The notes under the pieces were generated by a model. That model did not search any database, had not been told where the DNA came from, and saw nothing but the letters and a program-made list of their open reading frames with translations. The position numbers and the translations under genes were made by a program. Shown piece after piece: positions 29,086 to 38,039 of a stretch of DNA of 64,000 nucleotides (within the stretch, counting starts at the first letter, position 1; each line of letters opens with the position of its first letter). Source of the DNA: RHKX01 sp963820055 (GTDB lineage: Bacteria; Actinomycetota; Thermoleophilia; Solirubrobacterales; 70-9); NCBI GenBank assembly GCA_963820055.1, contig CAWFYJ010000003.1:1-64000 (forward strand), given 5' to 3'.

Positions 29086-29781
29086 ATGAATCCGATCCGC
29101 TTCGAGGCGGACTACGCCGAGCCGAGGAACCGTCTGACGGTGTTCTTCAGGCTGATCGTCGCAATCCCCTGGTACATCTGGCTTTCGCTATACGGGGTCG
29201 TTGCGTTCCTGGCAGCGATCGTCGCCTGGTTCGCACTGCTGTTCACGAAGCGGTATCCGCAAGGGCTCTACGACTTCGTCGCCGGCTACGTCAAGCTGAG
29301 CGCGCAGATCAGCGGTTTCGTGATGCTGGTCACCGACGAATGGCCGCCGTTCATGCCCGATCGCGACGACTACCCGGTCCGGGTTGAGGTGGCGCCCCAG
29401 CAGGTCGAGTACCGGCGGGCGCAGACGTTCTTCAAGTACCTGCTGAGCTTTCCGCAGCAGCTGATCATCGCCGGCCTCAGCTATCTCTGGCTCGGCGCCG
29501 CCTTCGTCGCCTGGTGGCGGATCGTGTTCACCGGCAAGCAGTCCGCGACGATGCACGACGCGCTGAGGATGTCGCTGGCCTACACCGTCAGGGCCGGGGC
29601 GTTCCTGCTGATGCTGACCGAGATCCATCCGCGATTGCTCGATCTGCCGCCGCAGCCCTACCCGGCCGACGCGCCGTCGCTGCCGGGGCCGCAGCAGCTG
29701 CCGATGGCCGACACGCCGCTGCCGGCGGAGACGGCTCCGGCCTCTCCCCCGGCTCCCCCCGCGCCGCCGGCAGAGAGCTGA
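29086..29781 (+). CDS. DUF4389-like membrane protein
   Basis: 231 residues: RNRLTVFFRLIVAIPWYIWL begins a first membrane segment, a second spans VVAFLAAIVAWFALLFTKRYP, and a third and fourth lie in IIAGLSYLWLGAAFVAWWRIVF and the SLAYTVRAGAFLLMLTE region. The arrangement 'RLIVAIPH/WYI..F.ALLFTKRYPxGLYDF..GY.K' is characteristic of the DUF4389 family, whose function is unknown. A Pro-rich tail follows. Start ATG 29086 after GGAGG; TATATT at 29044-29049 could be the -10 box. The cupin gene begins 2 nt after its stop. Confidence 0.82.
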   Translation: MNPIRFEADYAEPRNRLTVFFRLIVAIPWYIWLSLYGVVAFLAAIVAWFALLFTKRYPQGLYDFVAGYVKLSAQISGFVMLVTDEWPPFMPDRDDYPVRVEVAPQQVEYRRAQTFFKYLLSFPQQLIIAGLSYLWLGAAFVAWWRIVFTGKQSATMHDALRMSLAYTVRAGAFLLMLTEIHPRLLDLPPQPYPADAPSLPGPQQLPMADTPLPAETAPASPPAPPAPPAES

Positions 29782-29783
29782 GC

Positions 29784-30170
29784 GTGAGCGAGGAGACGAA
29801 CGTCGATAGCGGCGTCGGCTGGTCCGTCGCCGCTATCGGCGATCTCGGCGAGGGCTACGGGTTCCGGAAGATCCGGCGCGAGCTCGGCGTCGAGGAGTTC
29901 GGAGTCAACGCGATCGTGATCCCGCCCGGCTACGACACCGGAGCGCACTACCACGAGACCCAGGAGGAGCTCTACCTGGTCCTCGAGGGGACGATCGCGA
30001 TCACGTTCAACGACGGCACCTCCCACGAGCTCGGGCCCGGCGGGCTCGCTCGGGTCGCGGCGCCCGTCCACCGCAGCGTCAAGAACGTCGGCGAGGGCGA
30101 CGCGACCTACGTGGTCGTCGGCGCCAAGGGCGGCTACGTCGGCCGCGACGGGCGCCCTCCGGACTCTTAG
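29784..30170 (+). CDS. Small cupin-domain protein
   Basis: A 128-residue single cupin: VIPPGYDTGAHYHETQEELYLVLEG carries metal-ligand His, His and Glu (residues about 45-69) and the second motif GPGGLARVAAPVHRSVKN the last His (about 95). It should bind a metal and a small ligand. Start GTG 29784, 2 nt after the DUF4389 gene stop, so both are expressed together. Its 3' end overlaps the convergent lipoprotein gene by 4 nt. The ligand is not predictable. Confidence 0.82.
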   Translation: MSEETNVDSGVGWSVAAIGDLGEGYGFRKIRRELGVEEFGVNAIVIPPGYDTGAHYHETQEELYLVLEGTIAITFNDGTSHELGPGGLARVAAPVHRSVKNVGEGDATYVVVGAKGGYVGRDGRPPDS

Positions 30171-30712
30171 AAGATGTCGTAGCCCTGCTTGGAGATCGAG
30201 AAGCCCCGACCGCTTTCGACATCTCGGCAGGTCATCCCGCTCTCCTCGCTCTCGCAGCGCAGCAGGCCGGCGCCGATCGACTTCCCGTAATCGAGCGGGT
30301 CGCCGCCGCCGAGCGCGGTGTCGCCGGCGCAGACGAAGTCCGCCGACCCGCCCGCCTTCAGCTCGATCCCCTGGCCATAGTCGAGCTTGCAGCTCTTCGG
30401 GGCGGCGGGCGGCTCCCAGTCGCGGTCGCCGATGTCGCAGCGGACGGTGCTCTTGTCGATGTAGCAGCCGATGTTCCCGGTCGGCGAGGTGAAACCGGTC
30501 AGCTTCGTGACCTCGACGTCGGCGGAGGGCGTCTCCCCATCGGCCGTCGAAGTGGTCGAGGCGGTCGACGTCGTGTCGGTTGATTGCGCGGTGGTGCTCG
30601 AGCTGCCGACGGTCTCGGTGACGGTCGAGGTGCTGGTCGAGTCGGACCCGCCGCAGCCGGCAAGGACGAGGACGGCCAGAGCGGCGGCGAGCAGCAGTGC
30701 GAAGCGGGGCAT
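30167..30712 (-). CDS. Secreted lipoprotein with a Cys-containing SPTGNIGC domain
   Basis: A 181-residue predicted lipoprotein: signal peptide (PRFALLLAAALAVLVLAGC, lipobox LAGC, Cys 19), a long Ser/Thr linker (about 22-65) and a C-terminal extracellular domain (about 70-181) with six cysteines beginning FTSPTGNIGCYIDKSTVRCDIGDRDW. Domains of this TPSGNIGC type occur in many actinobacterial exported proteins; I believe they are catalogued as a DUF (DUF6636) but cannot check. Function unknown. ATG 30712. It is convergent with the cupin gene. Confidence 0.78.
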   Translation of the reverse strand: MPRFALLLAAALAVLVLAGCGGSDSTSTSTVTETVGSSSTTAQSTDTTSTASTTSTADGETPSADVEVTKLTGFTSPTGNIGCYIDKSTVRCDIGDRDWEPPAAPKSCKLDYGQGIELKAGGSADFVCAGDTALGGGDPLDYGKSIGAGLLRCESEESGMTCRDVESGRGFSISKQGYDIF

Positions 30713-30742
30713 GGCGCGAACCCTAACGCGCCCGGGTGCGGA

Positions 30743-30895
30743 TCAGACCTCGACGTAGGAGCCGAGGACGATCGTCCTGTCGCTCGGCAGGCAGAAGTAC
30801 TCGGCGGGGTTCGCGGAGACGCGAGACGTCGCCAGGAACAGCCTCTTCCGCCAGGTCCTCATCCCGAGGGCCTGCAGGCTCCGGTTGAGCCGCAC
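30743..30895 (-). pseudogene. kup: C-terminal remnant of a Kup potassium transporter
   Basis: An open stretch between ilvC and the lipoprotein gene encodes, ending at TGA 30743, a tail with GMRTWRKRLFLATSRVSANP followed by AEYFCLPSDRTIVLGSYVEV. This is the conserved C-terminal end of Kup-type K+ uptake proteins (family pattern M-RWR--LF--------A-YF-LP-DR-v-LG---E). Nothing corresponding to the roughly 600 upstream residues, including all membrane segments, is present; ilvC ends 60 nt upstream. It is a decay remnant, not a functional transporter. The similarity extends about 40-50 residues. Confidence 0.7.
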
Positions 30896-30954
30896 GGCGA
30901 CGCCCGCGGTGCGCCCGACGGCGCGGGTCGCGCCGCCGCCGTGACCGCTCTCGG

Positions 30955-31956
30955 TCAGCCGTCGATCCAGGGCATCATCGACCGCAGGTCGCCGCCGACC
31001 TTCTCGATCTGCTTGCCCTCAGCCTCGCTGCGCATCCGGTCGAAGTTCTCGTGCCCGGCACGGTTCTCGGCGATCCACTCACGGGCGAACTCGCCGGACT
31101 GGATGTCGGCGAGGATCTTCCGCATCGCCTCGCGGGTGTCGTCGGTGATGACCTTGGGCCCGCGGGTCATGTCGCCGTACTCGGCCGTGTTCGAAATCGA
31201 GTGCCGCATGCCCTGCAGCCCCTTCTCGTACATCAGGTCGACGATCAGCTTCAGCTCGTGGAGACATTCGAAGTAGGCGAGTCGCGGGTCGTACCCGGCC
31301 TCGACGAGCGTCTCGAAGCCGGCCTGGACGAGCTCGCTGGTGCCGCCGCAGAGGACGGCCTGCTCGCCGAAGAGATCGGTCTCGACCTCGTCCTTGAAGG
31401 TCGTCTCAATGACTCCGGCCCGGGTGCCGCCGATGCCCTTGGCGTAGGCGAGGACGAGGTCGCGGGCGTTGCCCGTCTCGTCGGCGTGGACGGCCATCAG
31501 ACAGGGCACGCCGCGCCCCTCCTCGTACTGACGGCGGACGAGGTGACCCGGACCTTTCGGGGCGACGAGGCCGACGTCGACGCCGGCAGGCGGATCGATC
31601 TGGTCGAAGTGGACGGCGAAGCCGTGGGCGAACATCAGGAGGTTGCCGGGAGCGATGCCGTCGGCGATGTCGGACTCCCAGATCTCGGCCTGCTTCTCGT
31701 CGGGGAGCAGGATCATCACGACGTCGCCGCGGCTGGCGGCGTCGGCGACGTCGAGGACCTCGAGGCCGGCTGCCTCGGCGTCGGTGCGGCTCGAGGAGTC
31801 GGGACGCAGGCCGACGACGACGTCGACGCCGGACTCCTTGAGGTTGAGGGCGTGGGCGTGGCCCTGGGAGCCGTAGCCGAGAATCGCGACCGTCTTGCCC
31901 TCGAGCGGATCGAGGGTTGCGTCGTCCTCGTAGATCATCGTGCTGTCGTGGCTCAT
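30955..31956 (-). CDS. ilvC: Ketol-acid reductoisomerase
   Basis: Converts acetolactate and acetohydroxybutyrate to the dihydroxy acids in valine, leucine and isoleucine synthesis, with Mg2+ and NADPH. Class I, 333 residues: KTVAILGYGSQGHAHALNLK (Rossmann, residues about 19-38), VVGLRPDSSS (NADPH preference), AHGFAVHF, APKGPGHLVRRQYEEGRGVP, and ECLHELKLIVDLMYEKGLQGM with metal-ligand Glu residues. ATG 31956 follows GGAAGGG. It is alone in its transcription unit here, separated from ilvBN by the men genes. Confidence 0.97.
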   Translation of the reverse strand: MSHDSTMIYEDDATLDPLEGKTVAILGYGSQGHAHALNLKESGVDVVVGLRPDSSSRTDAEAAGLEVLDVADAASRGDVVMILLPDEKQAEIWESDIADGIAPGNLLMFAHGFAVHFDQIDPPAGVDVGLVAPKGPGHLVRRQYEEGRGVPCLMAVHADETGNARDLVLAYAKGIGGTRAGVIETTFKDEVETDLFGEQAVLCGGTSELVQAGFETLVEAGYDPRLAYFECLHELKLIVDLMYEKGLQGMRHSISNTAEYGDMTRGPKVITDDTREAMRKILADIQSGEFAREWIAENRAGHENFDRMRSEAEGKQIEKVGGDLRSMMPWIDG

Positions 31957-32027
31957 CGGGCCCTTCCGTTGGTCGGTTCTCTGTCGCGGATCCACTGTTC
32001 GGTCCGGCGCGGCAGCCTACACGTCGT

Positions 32028-33341
32028 CTAGACGAGCAGCCGGCGCAGGACCTTGCCGGAGCCGGTCCGCGGCAGCTCGGGTACGAACTCGATCCGCTTC
32101 GGTACCTCGTGCGGCTCGAGGCGGGTGCGGGCGTGCTCGATCAGCTCATCGCCGTCGGGATCGTCGGCGGCGACTACGAACGCCGTCACCACCTGCCCCC
32201 ATTCGCGATCCTCGCGACCGGCGACCGCGACGTCCGCGACGCCGGGATGGGAGAGCAGGGCCTCCTCGACGCGATGCGGCCTGACGTTCTCGCCGCCGCT
32301 GACGATCAGGTCGTCGCGGCGGCCCTCCACCCAGAGGTACCCGTCGGCGTCGAGCCGGCCGAGATCGCCCGTGTGAAGCCAGCCGTCATCGGCGATGGCG
32401 GCCGGTGCGACTGTCGGCCCGCGGACGAGGATCTCGCTGTCGGCGATCGTGACGTCGGTGCCGGGGAGCGGACGCCCCGCCGACCCGACCCGTTCCGTCG
32501 CCTCGCCCGGACCGAGGGTGCAGACCTGCGAGCAGGCCTCGGTCAGGCCGTAGGTCTGGACGACGGTCGCCCCGCGCCCGATCGCCTCCTCGAGGACGTC
32601 GATGGGCACCGGCCCGCCGCCGATCAGGAGCAGCCGGGGGACGTCGACCGGTGCATCGGCATCAAGTAGGCGGACGAGCTGCGTCGGCACGAGCGAGACG
32701 ACGCCGGCGTCGCCGTCCTCGATCGCCGCGGCCACGCCGTCGGCGTCGAAGCCGGCGTGGACGACCGCGCCGGTCCCGTAGATCGCCGAGCGCAGGAGGA
32801 TTGTCAGGCCGCCGACGTGATTGAGCGGCAGGCAGCAGAGCCAGCGGTCCTCGCGCTCGACCCCGAGGTTGAGGGCGCTTCCGAGTGCGCTCCAGAGGTG
32901 ATTACCGGCGGTGAGCAGGACCGGCTTCGGATCACCGGAGGTTCCGCTGCTCAGGACCCGCGTCAACGGCAGCGCGGGATGGCGGCTGAACGAGGGCCAG
33001 GCCTCGTCGCGGCCGCGGGCCGAATCGACCCAGGACTCGCTCAGGAAGGTCGTCGCAGGCGCGACGTCGACCCCGTCCCTCCCCCGCGGCGGCATCGACT
33101 GGACCACCGCCCCGGCGAGGATCGAGCCGTGCAGCGCCACGGCGTGCGGGATGCCGGCCGGGAGGTCGATCGCCACCGGATCGCCGATCCCGACGCCGGC
33201 GTCGGCGAGCGCTGCCGCGACCGATCCCGCCTGCACGCGAAGCGCCTCGTAATCGAGGGTTTCTCCCTCGGCCCGCAGCGCGACCGTCCCCGGGTGGGTG
33301 CGGGCGCTGTGGTCGAGCCAGTCTGTGGGTGCTTCGCGCAT
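32028..33341 (-). CDS. menE: o-Succinylbenzoate-CoA ligase
   Basis: ATP-dependent activation of o-succinylbenzoate in menaquinone synthesis. A 437-residue acyl-adenylating enzyme with the P-loop-like VLSSGTSGDPKPVLLT (residues about 129-144), GGGPVPIDVLEEA, the adenylation motif VVQTYGLTEACSQV, GWLHTGDLGRLDADGYLWVEGRRDDLIVSGGENV hinge and the C-terminal catalytic Lys in ELPRTGSGKVLRRLLV. Family and men context together support MenE; by sequence alone another acyl-CoA ligase is possible. It diverges from menB, with a 20-bp palindrome between them. Confidence 0.93.
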   Translation of the reverse strand: MREAPTDWLDHSARTHPGTVALRAEGETLDYEALRVQAGSVAAALADAGVGIGDPVAIDLPAGIPHAVALHGSILAGAVVQSMPPRGRDGVDVAPATTFLSESWVDSARGRDEAWPSFSRHPALPLTRVLSSGTSGDPKPVLLTAGNHLWSALGSALNLGVEREDRWLCCLPLNHVGGLTILLRSAIYGTGAVVHAGFDADGVAAAIEDGDAGVVSLVPTQLVRLLDADAPVDVPRLLLIGGGPVPIDVLEEAIGRGATVVQTYGLTEACSQVCTLGPGEATERVGSAGRPLPGTDVTIADSEILVRGPTVAPAAIADDGWLHTGDLGRLDADGYLWVEGRRDDLIVSGGENVRPHRVEEALLSHPGVADVAVAGREDREWGQVVTAFVVAADDPDGDELIEHARTRLEPHEVPKRIEFVPELPRTGSGKVLRRLLV

Positions 33342-33372
33342 GTGGAGGGATCGACGGGCGGCGCCGTCTGGC

Positions 33373-33392
33373 TATCGTTGCCGACAACGTTA
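33373..33392. promoter_or_regulatory. Candidate operator in the menE-menB divergent promoter region
   Basis: TATCGTTGCCGACAACGTTA is a near-perfect palindrome (7 of 8 arm pairs, CCGA centre) placed 31 bp from menE and 40 bp from menB, where one regulator could control both directions. No regulator gene is adjacent and no consensus was matched. Confidence 0.4.
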
Positions 33393-33432
33393 CGCCGGGG
33401 AGCCCCGGCCCCCGACACGAGACTGCGAGCAG

Positions 33433-34311
33433 ATGCCCGAACGCCACAAGGACGCCCCGCCCGAAGCCGACCTCTACGCCCCGATCGAGTGGGAGAGCGC
33501 CGGTGAATACGAGGACATCCTCTACGACGTCGGCGACGGGATCGCGCGGATCACGATCAACCGGCCGGAGCGGCGCAACGCCTTCCGTCCCCCGACGCTC
33601 GCCGAGCTCCGCGACGCCTTCACGAAGGCCCGCGACAACCTCGACGTCGGCTCGATAATCCTCACCGGTGCCGGCGACAAGGCGTTCTGCTCCGGCGGCG
33701 ACCAGAAGATCCGCGGCGACGATGGCTACATCGGCTCCGACGAGGTTGCGAGCCAGGGAGTCGGCCGCCTCGACGTCGGCGACTTGCACGTGCAGATCCG
33801 CCGCACCCCGAAGCCCGTGGTCGCGGCGGTGGCCGGATACGCGGTCGGAGGTGGACACATCCTCCACCTCGTCTGCGACCTGACGATCGCCGCCGACAAC
33901 GCGAAGTTCGGGCAGACCGGCCCGCGCGTCGGCAGCTTCGACGGCGGCTTCGGGGCCGGCCTGCTCGCCCGCCAGATCGGCGCCAAACGGGCCAAGGAGA
34001 TCTGGTTCCTCTGCCGCCTCTACGACGCCGACGAGGCGTTCGCGATGGGCCTCGTCAACGCCGTCGTCCCGACCGCGGACCTGGAGCGCGAGACGGTCGC
34101 CTGGTGCCGGGAGATGGGACATCTGTCGCCGCTCTCCCTGCGGCTCCTGAAGTCGAGCTTCAACGCGGCCGAGGACGGGATCACCGGCCTCCAGCAGCTC
34201 TCCCACGACGCGACGCTGCTCTTCTACATGAGCGAGGAAGGTCAGGAGGGCCGCAACGCCTACCAGGAGCACCGGGCCCCGGACTTCTCCAAGTTCCCAC
34301 GGCGCCCCTGA
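33433..34311 (+). CDS. menB: 1,4-dihydroxy-2-naphthoyl-CoA synthase
   Basis: Crotonase-fold ring-closing enzyme of menaquinone synthesis. 292 residues: ARITINRPERRNAFRPPTLAE, SIILTGAGDKAFCSGGDQK (oxyanion hole; the GGDQK is diagnostic for MenB), VAAVAGYAVGGGHILHLVCD, KFGQTGPRVGSFDGGFGAGLLAR (MenB-specific SFDGG loop) and the C-terminal YMSEEGQEGRNAY. ATG 33433 is the first of a tight menB-menA-menC-menD run. Confidence 0.97.
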   Translation: MPERHKDAPPEADLYAPIEWESAGEYEDILYDVGDGIARITINRPERRNAFRPPTLAELRDAFTKARDNLDVGSIILTGAGDKAFCSGGDQKIRGDDGYIGSDEVASQGVGRLDVGDLHVQIRRTPKPVVAAVAGYAVGGGHILHLVCDLTIAADNAKFGQTGPRVGSFDGGFGAGLLARQIGAKRAKEIWFLCRLYDADEAFAMGLVNAVVPTADLERETVAWCREMGHLSPLSLRLLKSSFNAAEDGITGLQQLSHDATLLFYMSEEGQEGRNAYQEHRAPDFSKFPRRP

Positions 34312-34315
34312 CGCA

Positions 34316-35209
34316 TTGAACGGCTTGCGCACCTGGGCGATGGCCGCGAGGCCGCGGACGCTTCCGGCGGCGCTCGCCCCTGTGTTCGTCGGCAGCGCCG
34401 CCGCCTGGGCGGCTTTCGCCGACCCCGGAGAGTCGTTCGGCTGGGGCCGCTTCGCGGCAGCGATGATCGGGGCGATCTTCATCCAGATCGGCACCAACCT
34501 CGCGAACGACTACTCGGACGCGAAGCGCGGCGCCGACACCGTCGACCGGCTCGGCCCGGTCCGGGTGACCGCCGCCGGCCTCGTCGCGCCGAAGCGGGTC
34601 CTCTACGCGACCTGGCTCGCCTTCGGGGTCGCCGCGCTGGCGGGTCTCTACCTGGTCATCCAGGTCGGACCCGAGATCCTCGCGATCGGGATCCTCTCGA
34701 TCGCCGCGGGCGTCCTCTACACCGGCGGGCCGAAGCCCTACGGATACGAGGGGCTCGGCGAGGTCTTCGTCTTCGTCTTCTTCGGCCTCGTCGCCGTCAA
34801 CGGCTCCTACTACGTCCAGCTCGAACACCTCGACTCGCTGCCGGTGCTGCTCTCGCTCCCGATCGGGCTGCTCTCGGCGGCGATCCTCGTCGTCAACAAT
34901 GTTCGCGACATCGACACCGATCGCCGGGCCGGCAAGCGCACGCTCGCCGTGCGGATCGGCCGCGAGCGGAGCCGCACCCTCTACGTCGCGATGATCGCCG
35001 TCTCCTACCTGCTCCTGCCGCCGGCGCTCGCGATCGGCGACGGATCCTGGTGGGGCCTATTCGGGCTGTTGAGCCTGCCGCTGGCGATCCGGCCCATCCG
35101 CGCCGTCCGTGAGAGCACCGATGGGCCGACGCTGAACGGCGCCCTCGCGGGAACCGGCGCGCTGCTCGGCGCCTACGCGCTGCTCGTCGCCATCGGTCTG
35201 CTGATCTGA
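34316..35209 (+). CDS. menA: 1,4-dihydroxy-2-naphthoate prenyltransferase
   Basis: Membrane UbiA-family enzyme that attaches the polyprenyl tail to dihydroxynaphthoate. 297 residues with about eight to nine membrane segments. The first Asp-rich motif is NLANDYSDAKRGAD (residues about 60-73), the second VNNVRDIDTDRRAGKRTLAVRIG (about 192-214); RPRTLPAALAPVFVG is the typical N-terminus. Start TTG 34316 lies 4 nt after the menB stop; ATG 34340 is an alternative. Confidence 0.95.
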   Translation: MNGLRTWAMAARPRTLPAALAPVFVGSAAAWAAFADPGESFGWGRFAAAMIGAIFIQIGTNLANDYSDAKRGADTVDRLGPVRVTAAGLVAPKRVLYATWLAFGVAALAGLYLVIQVGPEILAIGILSIAAGVLYTGGPKPYGYEGLGEVFVFVFFGLVAVNGSYYVQLEHLDSLPVLLSLPIGLLSAAILVVNNVRDIDTDRRAGKRTLAVRIGRERSRTLYVAMIAVSYLLLPPALAIGDGSWWGLFGLLSLPLAIRPIRAVRESTDGPTLNGALAGTGALLGAYALLVAIGLLI

Positions 35210-35211
35210 GC

Positions 35212-36306
35212 ATGTCCGCCGTGCGGATCGCGTCCGTCGAGGCGATCCCGATCGCGCTGCCGTTCGCGCGTCCCTACATGACTGCAACCGGGCGCCTCGA
35301 CCGCCGCGAGATGGTCGTCGTCAAGCTGACCGCCGAGGACGGCACCGTCGGCTGGGGCGACGCCGTCCCGATGAGCCTCCGCGGCGGGCCGAGCGCCGCC
35401 GCCGTCCACGCCGACATCGAGGGAATCTGCGCTTCCATCCTGACCGGCGCCGAGGCCGATCCCGCCATGATCGCCGCGACACTCGGGCGCTGCGGCGAAG
35501 CCGGCGCCGGGCGGCAGGCGCTCTGCGGGGTCGACGTCGCCCTCCTCGACCTCGCCGGCAAGCTCGCCGGCGAGCCCGTCTGGCGACTGCTCGGCGCCGC
35601 CGCCGCTGCGCCGGTGGCCTGCAACGCGACGATCGGCGCCGACGACCCCGATTCGGCCGCAACCAGCGCCGCCGCGGCGGCGAGGGCGGGCTTCGGGGCG
35701 ATCAAGGTCAAGGTCGGCGACGGAGACGAGGGCGACCGCCTCGCCGCGGTCCGCTCAGCGGTCGGGTCCGCGGTTCATCTCCGGATTGACGCCAACGGCG
35801 CCTGGACGTCGGCGGAGGCGCTTCGCAGGCTCGAGGACCTCGGGGCCATCGGGCTCGAGCTGGCCGAGCAGCCCTGCCCGGGTGTCGCCGAGCTGGCGGC
35901 CGTCCGGGAGGCGACGAGCGTGCCGATCGTCGCCGACGAGAGCGTCGCCTCGGTCGACGAAGCCGCCGAGGCCGTGGCGATCGGCGCCATCGACGCCGCG
36001 ACGCTGAAGCTCGCCAAGGTCGGCGGGCCTCACGCGGCGCTAGCGATCGACGCCGTCGCCCCCGCCTACCTGTCGAGCGCCCTCGACAGCGTCATCGGCA
36101 TCGCCGCCGCCGCCCACACCGCTCAGGCGATGGCGAGGCGGGACTTCGCATCCGGACTCGCCCACGGCCTCGCGACGTCGCAGCTGTTCGCGGACAATGT
36201 CTGCGATGACGGCCCCTTCTCCGGCCCTGCGATCGATGTCGGCCAGCGCCCCGGCCTCGGCATCGAGGTGGACGAAACGGCGATCGAGAGACTTCGACTG
36301 ACGTGA
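35212..36306 (+). CDS. menC: o-Succinylbenzoate synthase (enolase superfamily)
   Basis: 364 residues of the muconate-lactonising subgroup. Catalytic residues are visible: KVKV (Lys pair, about residues 163-166), metal ligands LRIDANG (Asp), LELAEQPCPG (Glu) and IVADESVASV (Asp), and LKLAKVGG (second Lys, about 264). In the men operon this is most simply o-succinylbenzoate synthase; members of the same subgroup can be N-acylamino acid racemases or dipeptide epimerases. ATG 35212 is 2 nt after the menA stop, and the 3' end overlaps menD by 4 nt (GTGA). Confidence 0.92.
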   Translation: MSAVRIASVEAIPIALPFARPYMTATGRLDRREMVVVKLTAEDGTVGWGDAVPMSLRGGPSAAAVHADIEGICASILTGAEADPAMIAATLGRCGEAGAGRQALCGVDVALLDLAGKLAGEPVWRLLGAAAAAPVACNATIGADDPDSAATSAAAAARAGFGAIKVKVGDGDEGDRLAAVRSAVGSAVHLRIDANGAWTSAEALRRLEDLGAIGLELAEQPCPGVAELAAVREATSVPIVADESVASVDEAAEAVAIGAIDAATLKLAKVGGPHAALAIDAVAPAYLSSALDSVIGIAAAAHTAQAMARRDFASGLAHGLATSQLFADNVCDDGPFSGPAIDVGQRPGLGIEVDETAIERLRLT

Positions 36307-38039
36307 TCGACCGGACGAACCGCAACACCGCCCTGGCCTCCGCGCTCGTCGAGGAGCTCTTCCGCTGCGGCGTCCGCCGGGCCTTTCTCTCGCCGGGCTC
36401 CCGTTCCTCACCCCTCGCGCTGGCGCTGGACCGCGAGCCGGGGATCGACGTCACCGTGATCCTCGACGAGCGCAGCGCCGGCTTCGCGGCGCTCGGGGCC
36501 GCCCTCGCGAGCGGCTCCCCGACCGTCGTCACCTGCACGAGCGGCTCCGCCGCGGCGAACCTCCACCCCGCCGTCGTCGAGGCCGACCAGGCGGGTGTCC
36601 CGCTGATCGTGCTCACGTCCGATCGCCCGCCGGAGCTGCGCGACATCGGCGCCGGGCAGACGATCGACCAGGTGGCCCTCTACGGGACGGCCGTGCGCTG
36701 GTTCTCGGAGGTCGGCACCCACGAAGCCGACGATGACGGGTTGCTGCACCTACGCGCGACCGGCTGTCGCGCGGTCGCCGAGGCGACGACCGGGCGCGGG
36801 CCCGTCCACGTCAACGTCTCCTGGCGGGACCCACTCGGCCCCGAGCCCGCCGACGACGTCCCGGCCACGGACCCGCTTGCGATCGAGGGCCGCTCCGGCA
36901 ACCGGCCGCTGACGGTCGGCCTCGCCGGCCGCGGACCCGCTCCCGCCCTCGCCGATGCCCTCGCTGACGCGATCGCCGGCGCCGAGCGCGGCCTGATCGT
37001 CGCCGGCCGGCTTCCCGACCGCGGCCTCGCACCGGCTATCGCTGCGCTGGCCGAGCGGACCGGCTTCCCGGTGCTGGCCGATCCGCTCTCGCAGCTCCGC
37101 TTCGGCCCGCAGGACCGGTCGCGGGTCGTCACCGCCTACGACCTGATCGTCCGGAGCGCCCCCTCGGGCCTCTCCCCCGACCTCGTCGTTCGGTTCGGGG
37201 ACCTGCCGACGAGCAAGCCGCTGCGGGCGTGGCTGCGAGCCCACGAGGCGGACCTCATCGTCGTCGACCCACCGGGCCGCTGGAACGAGCCGAGCCGGAT
37301 AGCCGGCGCGTTCGTTCGCGCCGACGCGGATGCCTTGATCGAAGCGGTCTCGTCGCGGCTCCCGGAGGGCTCAGACGAGCCGTCCGATTGGGCCGGCGGC
37401 TGGGCCGCCGCGGAAGCCGCCGCTCAGGGCGCGATCGCCGAGAGCCTGGACGCCGAGGCGCTCACCGAGCCCTCGATCCAGCGGATCCTCGGCTCCACCT
37501 TCGCCGACGGCGAGCGGGTGATGGTGGCTTCGAGCATGCCGATCCGTGATGCCGAGGCGTTTCTCGAAGGCGGCCCGGCGGCGGTGACCCTCCACGCCAA
37601 CCGCGGCGCGAACGGGATCGACGGCCTGATCTCGACAGCAGCGGGAATCGCGCTTGGCTCGGAACAGCCCACGTGGCTCGTGCTCGGCGACCTCGCCCTC
37701 GCCCACGATCTCGGCGGCCTCGCGGCCGCTGCGGCCGTACCGGGTCCGCTGCGGATCGTCGTCGTCGACAACGGCGGCGGCGGCATCTTCGACTTCCTGC
37801 CGCAGGCCGGCCAGGTCGCACCCGACCGTTTCAGCGAGCTGTTCACGACGCCGTCGTCGCTCGACGTCAAGTCGGCGGCGGCCACGTACGGAATCCCCTA
37901 TCTCGAGATCACCGACCCGGCGGGCCTGAGGTCGGTGGCAGAGCACGACCGCGTCCTCGCGCACGTTCGCGTCGAGCGGTCCGGCAACGTCGACCTCCAC
38001 CGGCGGATCGCCGCGGCGGTCGCCGAATCGCTGGGCTGA
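36303..38039 (+). CDS. menD: 2-succinyl-5-enolpyruvyl-6-hydroxy-3-cyclohexene-1-carboxylate synthase
   Basis: ThDP-dependent enzyme joining 2-oxoglutarate-derived succinyl semialdehyde to isochorismate. 578 residues: FLSPGSRSSPLALAL and DERSAGFAALGAALASGSPT near the N-terminus (with the ThDP-activating Glu), VTCTSGSAAANLHPAVVEAD, and the ThDP-Mg segment LVLGDLALAHDLGGL followed by VVDNGGGGIFDFLPQ (about residues 460-505). GTG 36303 overlaps the menC stop. Its stop abuts that of the convergent menF (TGA/TCA, 38037-38042). Confidence 0.97.
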   Translation: MIDRTNRNTALASALVEELFRCGVRRAFLSPGSRSSPLALALDREPGIDVTVILDERSAGFAALGAALASGSPTVVTCTSGSAAANLHPAVVEADQAGVPLIVLTSDRPPELRDIGAGQTIDQVALYGTAVRWFSEVGTHEADDDGLLHLRATGCRAVAEATTGRGPVHVNVSWRDPLGPEPADDVPATDPLAIEGRSGNRPLTVGLAGRGPAPALADALADAIAGAERGLIVAGRLPDRGLAPAIAALAERTGFPVLADPLSQLRFGPQDRSRVVTAYDLIVRSAPSGLSPDLVVRFGDLPTSKPLRAWLRAHEADLIVVDPPGRWNEPSRIAGAFVRADADALIEAVSSRLPEGSDEPSDWAGGWAAAEAAAQGAIAESLDAEALTEPSIQRILGSTFADGERVMVASSMPIRDAEAFLEGGPAAVTLHANRGANGIDGLISTAAGIALGSEQPTWLVLGDLALAHDLGGLAAAAAVPGPLRIVVVDNGGGGIFDFLPQAGQVAPDRFSELFTTPSSLDVKSAAATYGIPYLEITDPAGLRSVAEHDRVLAHVRVERSGNVDLHRRIAAAVAESLG

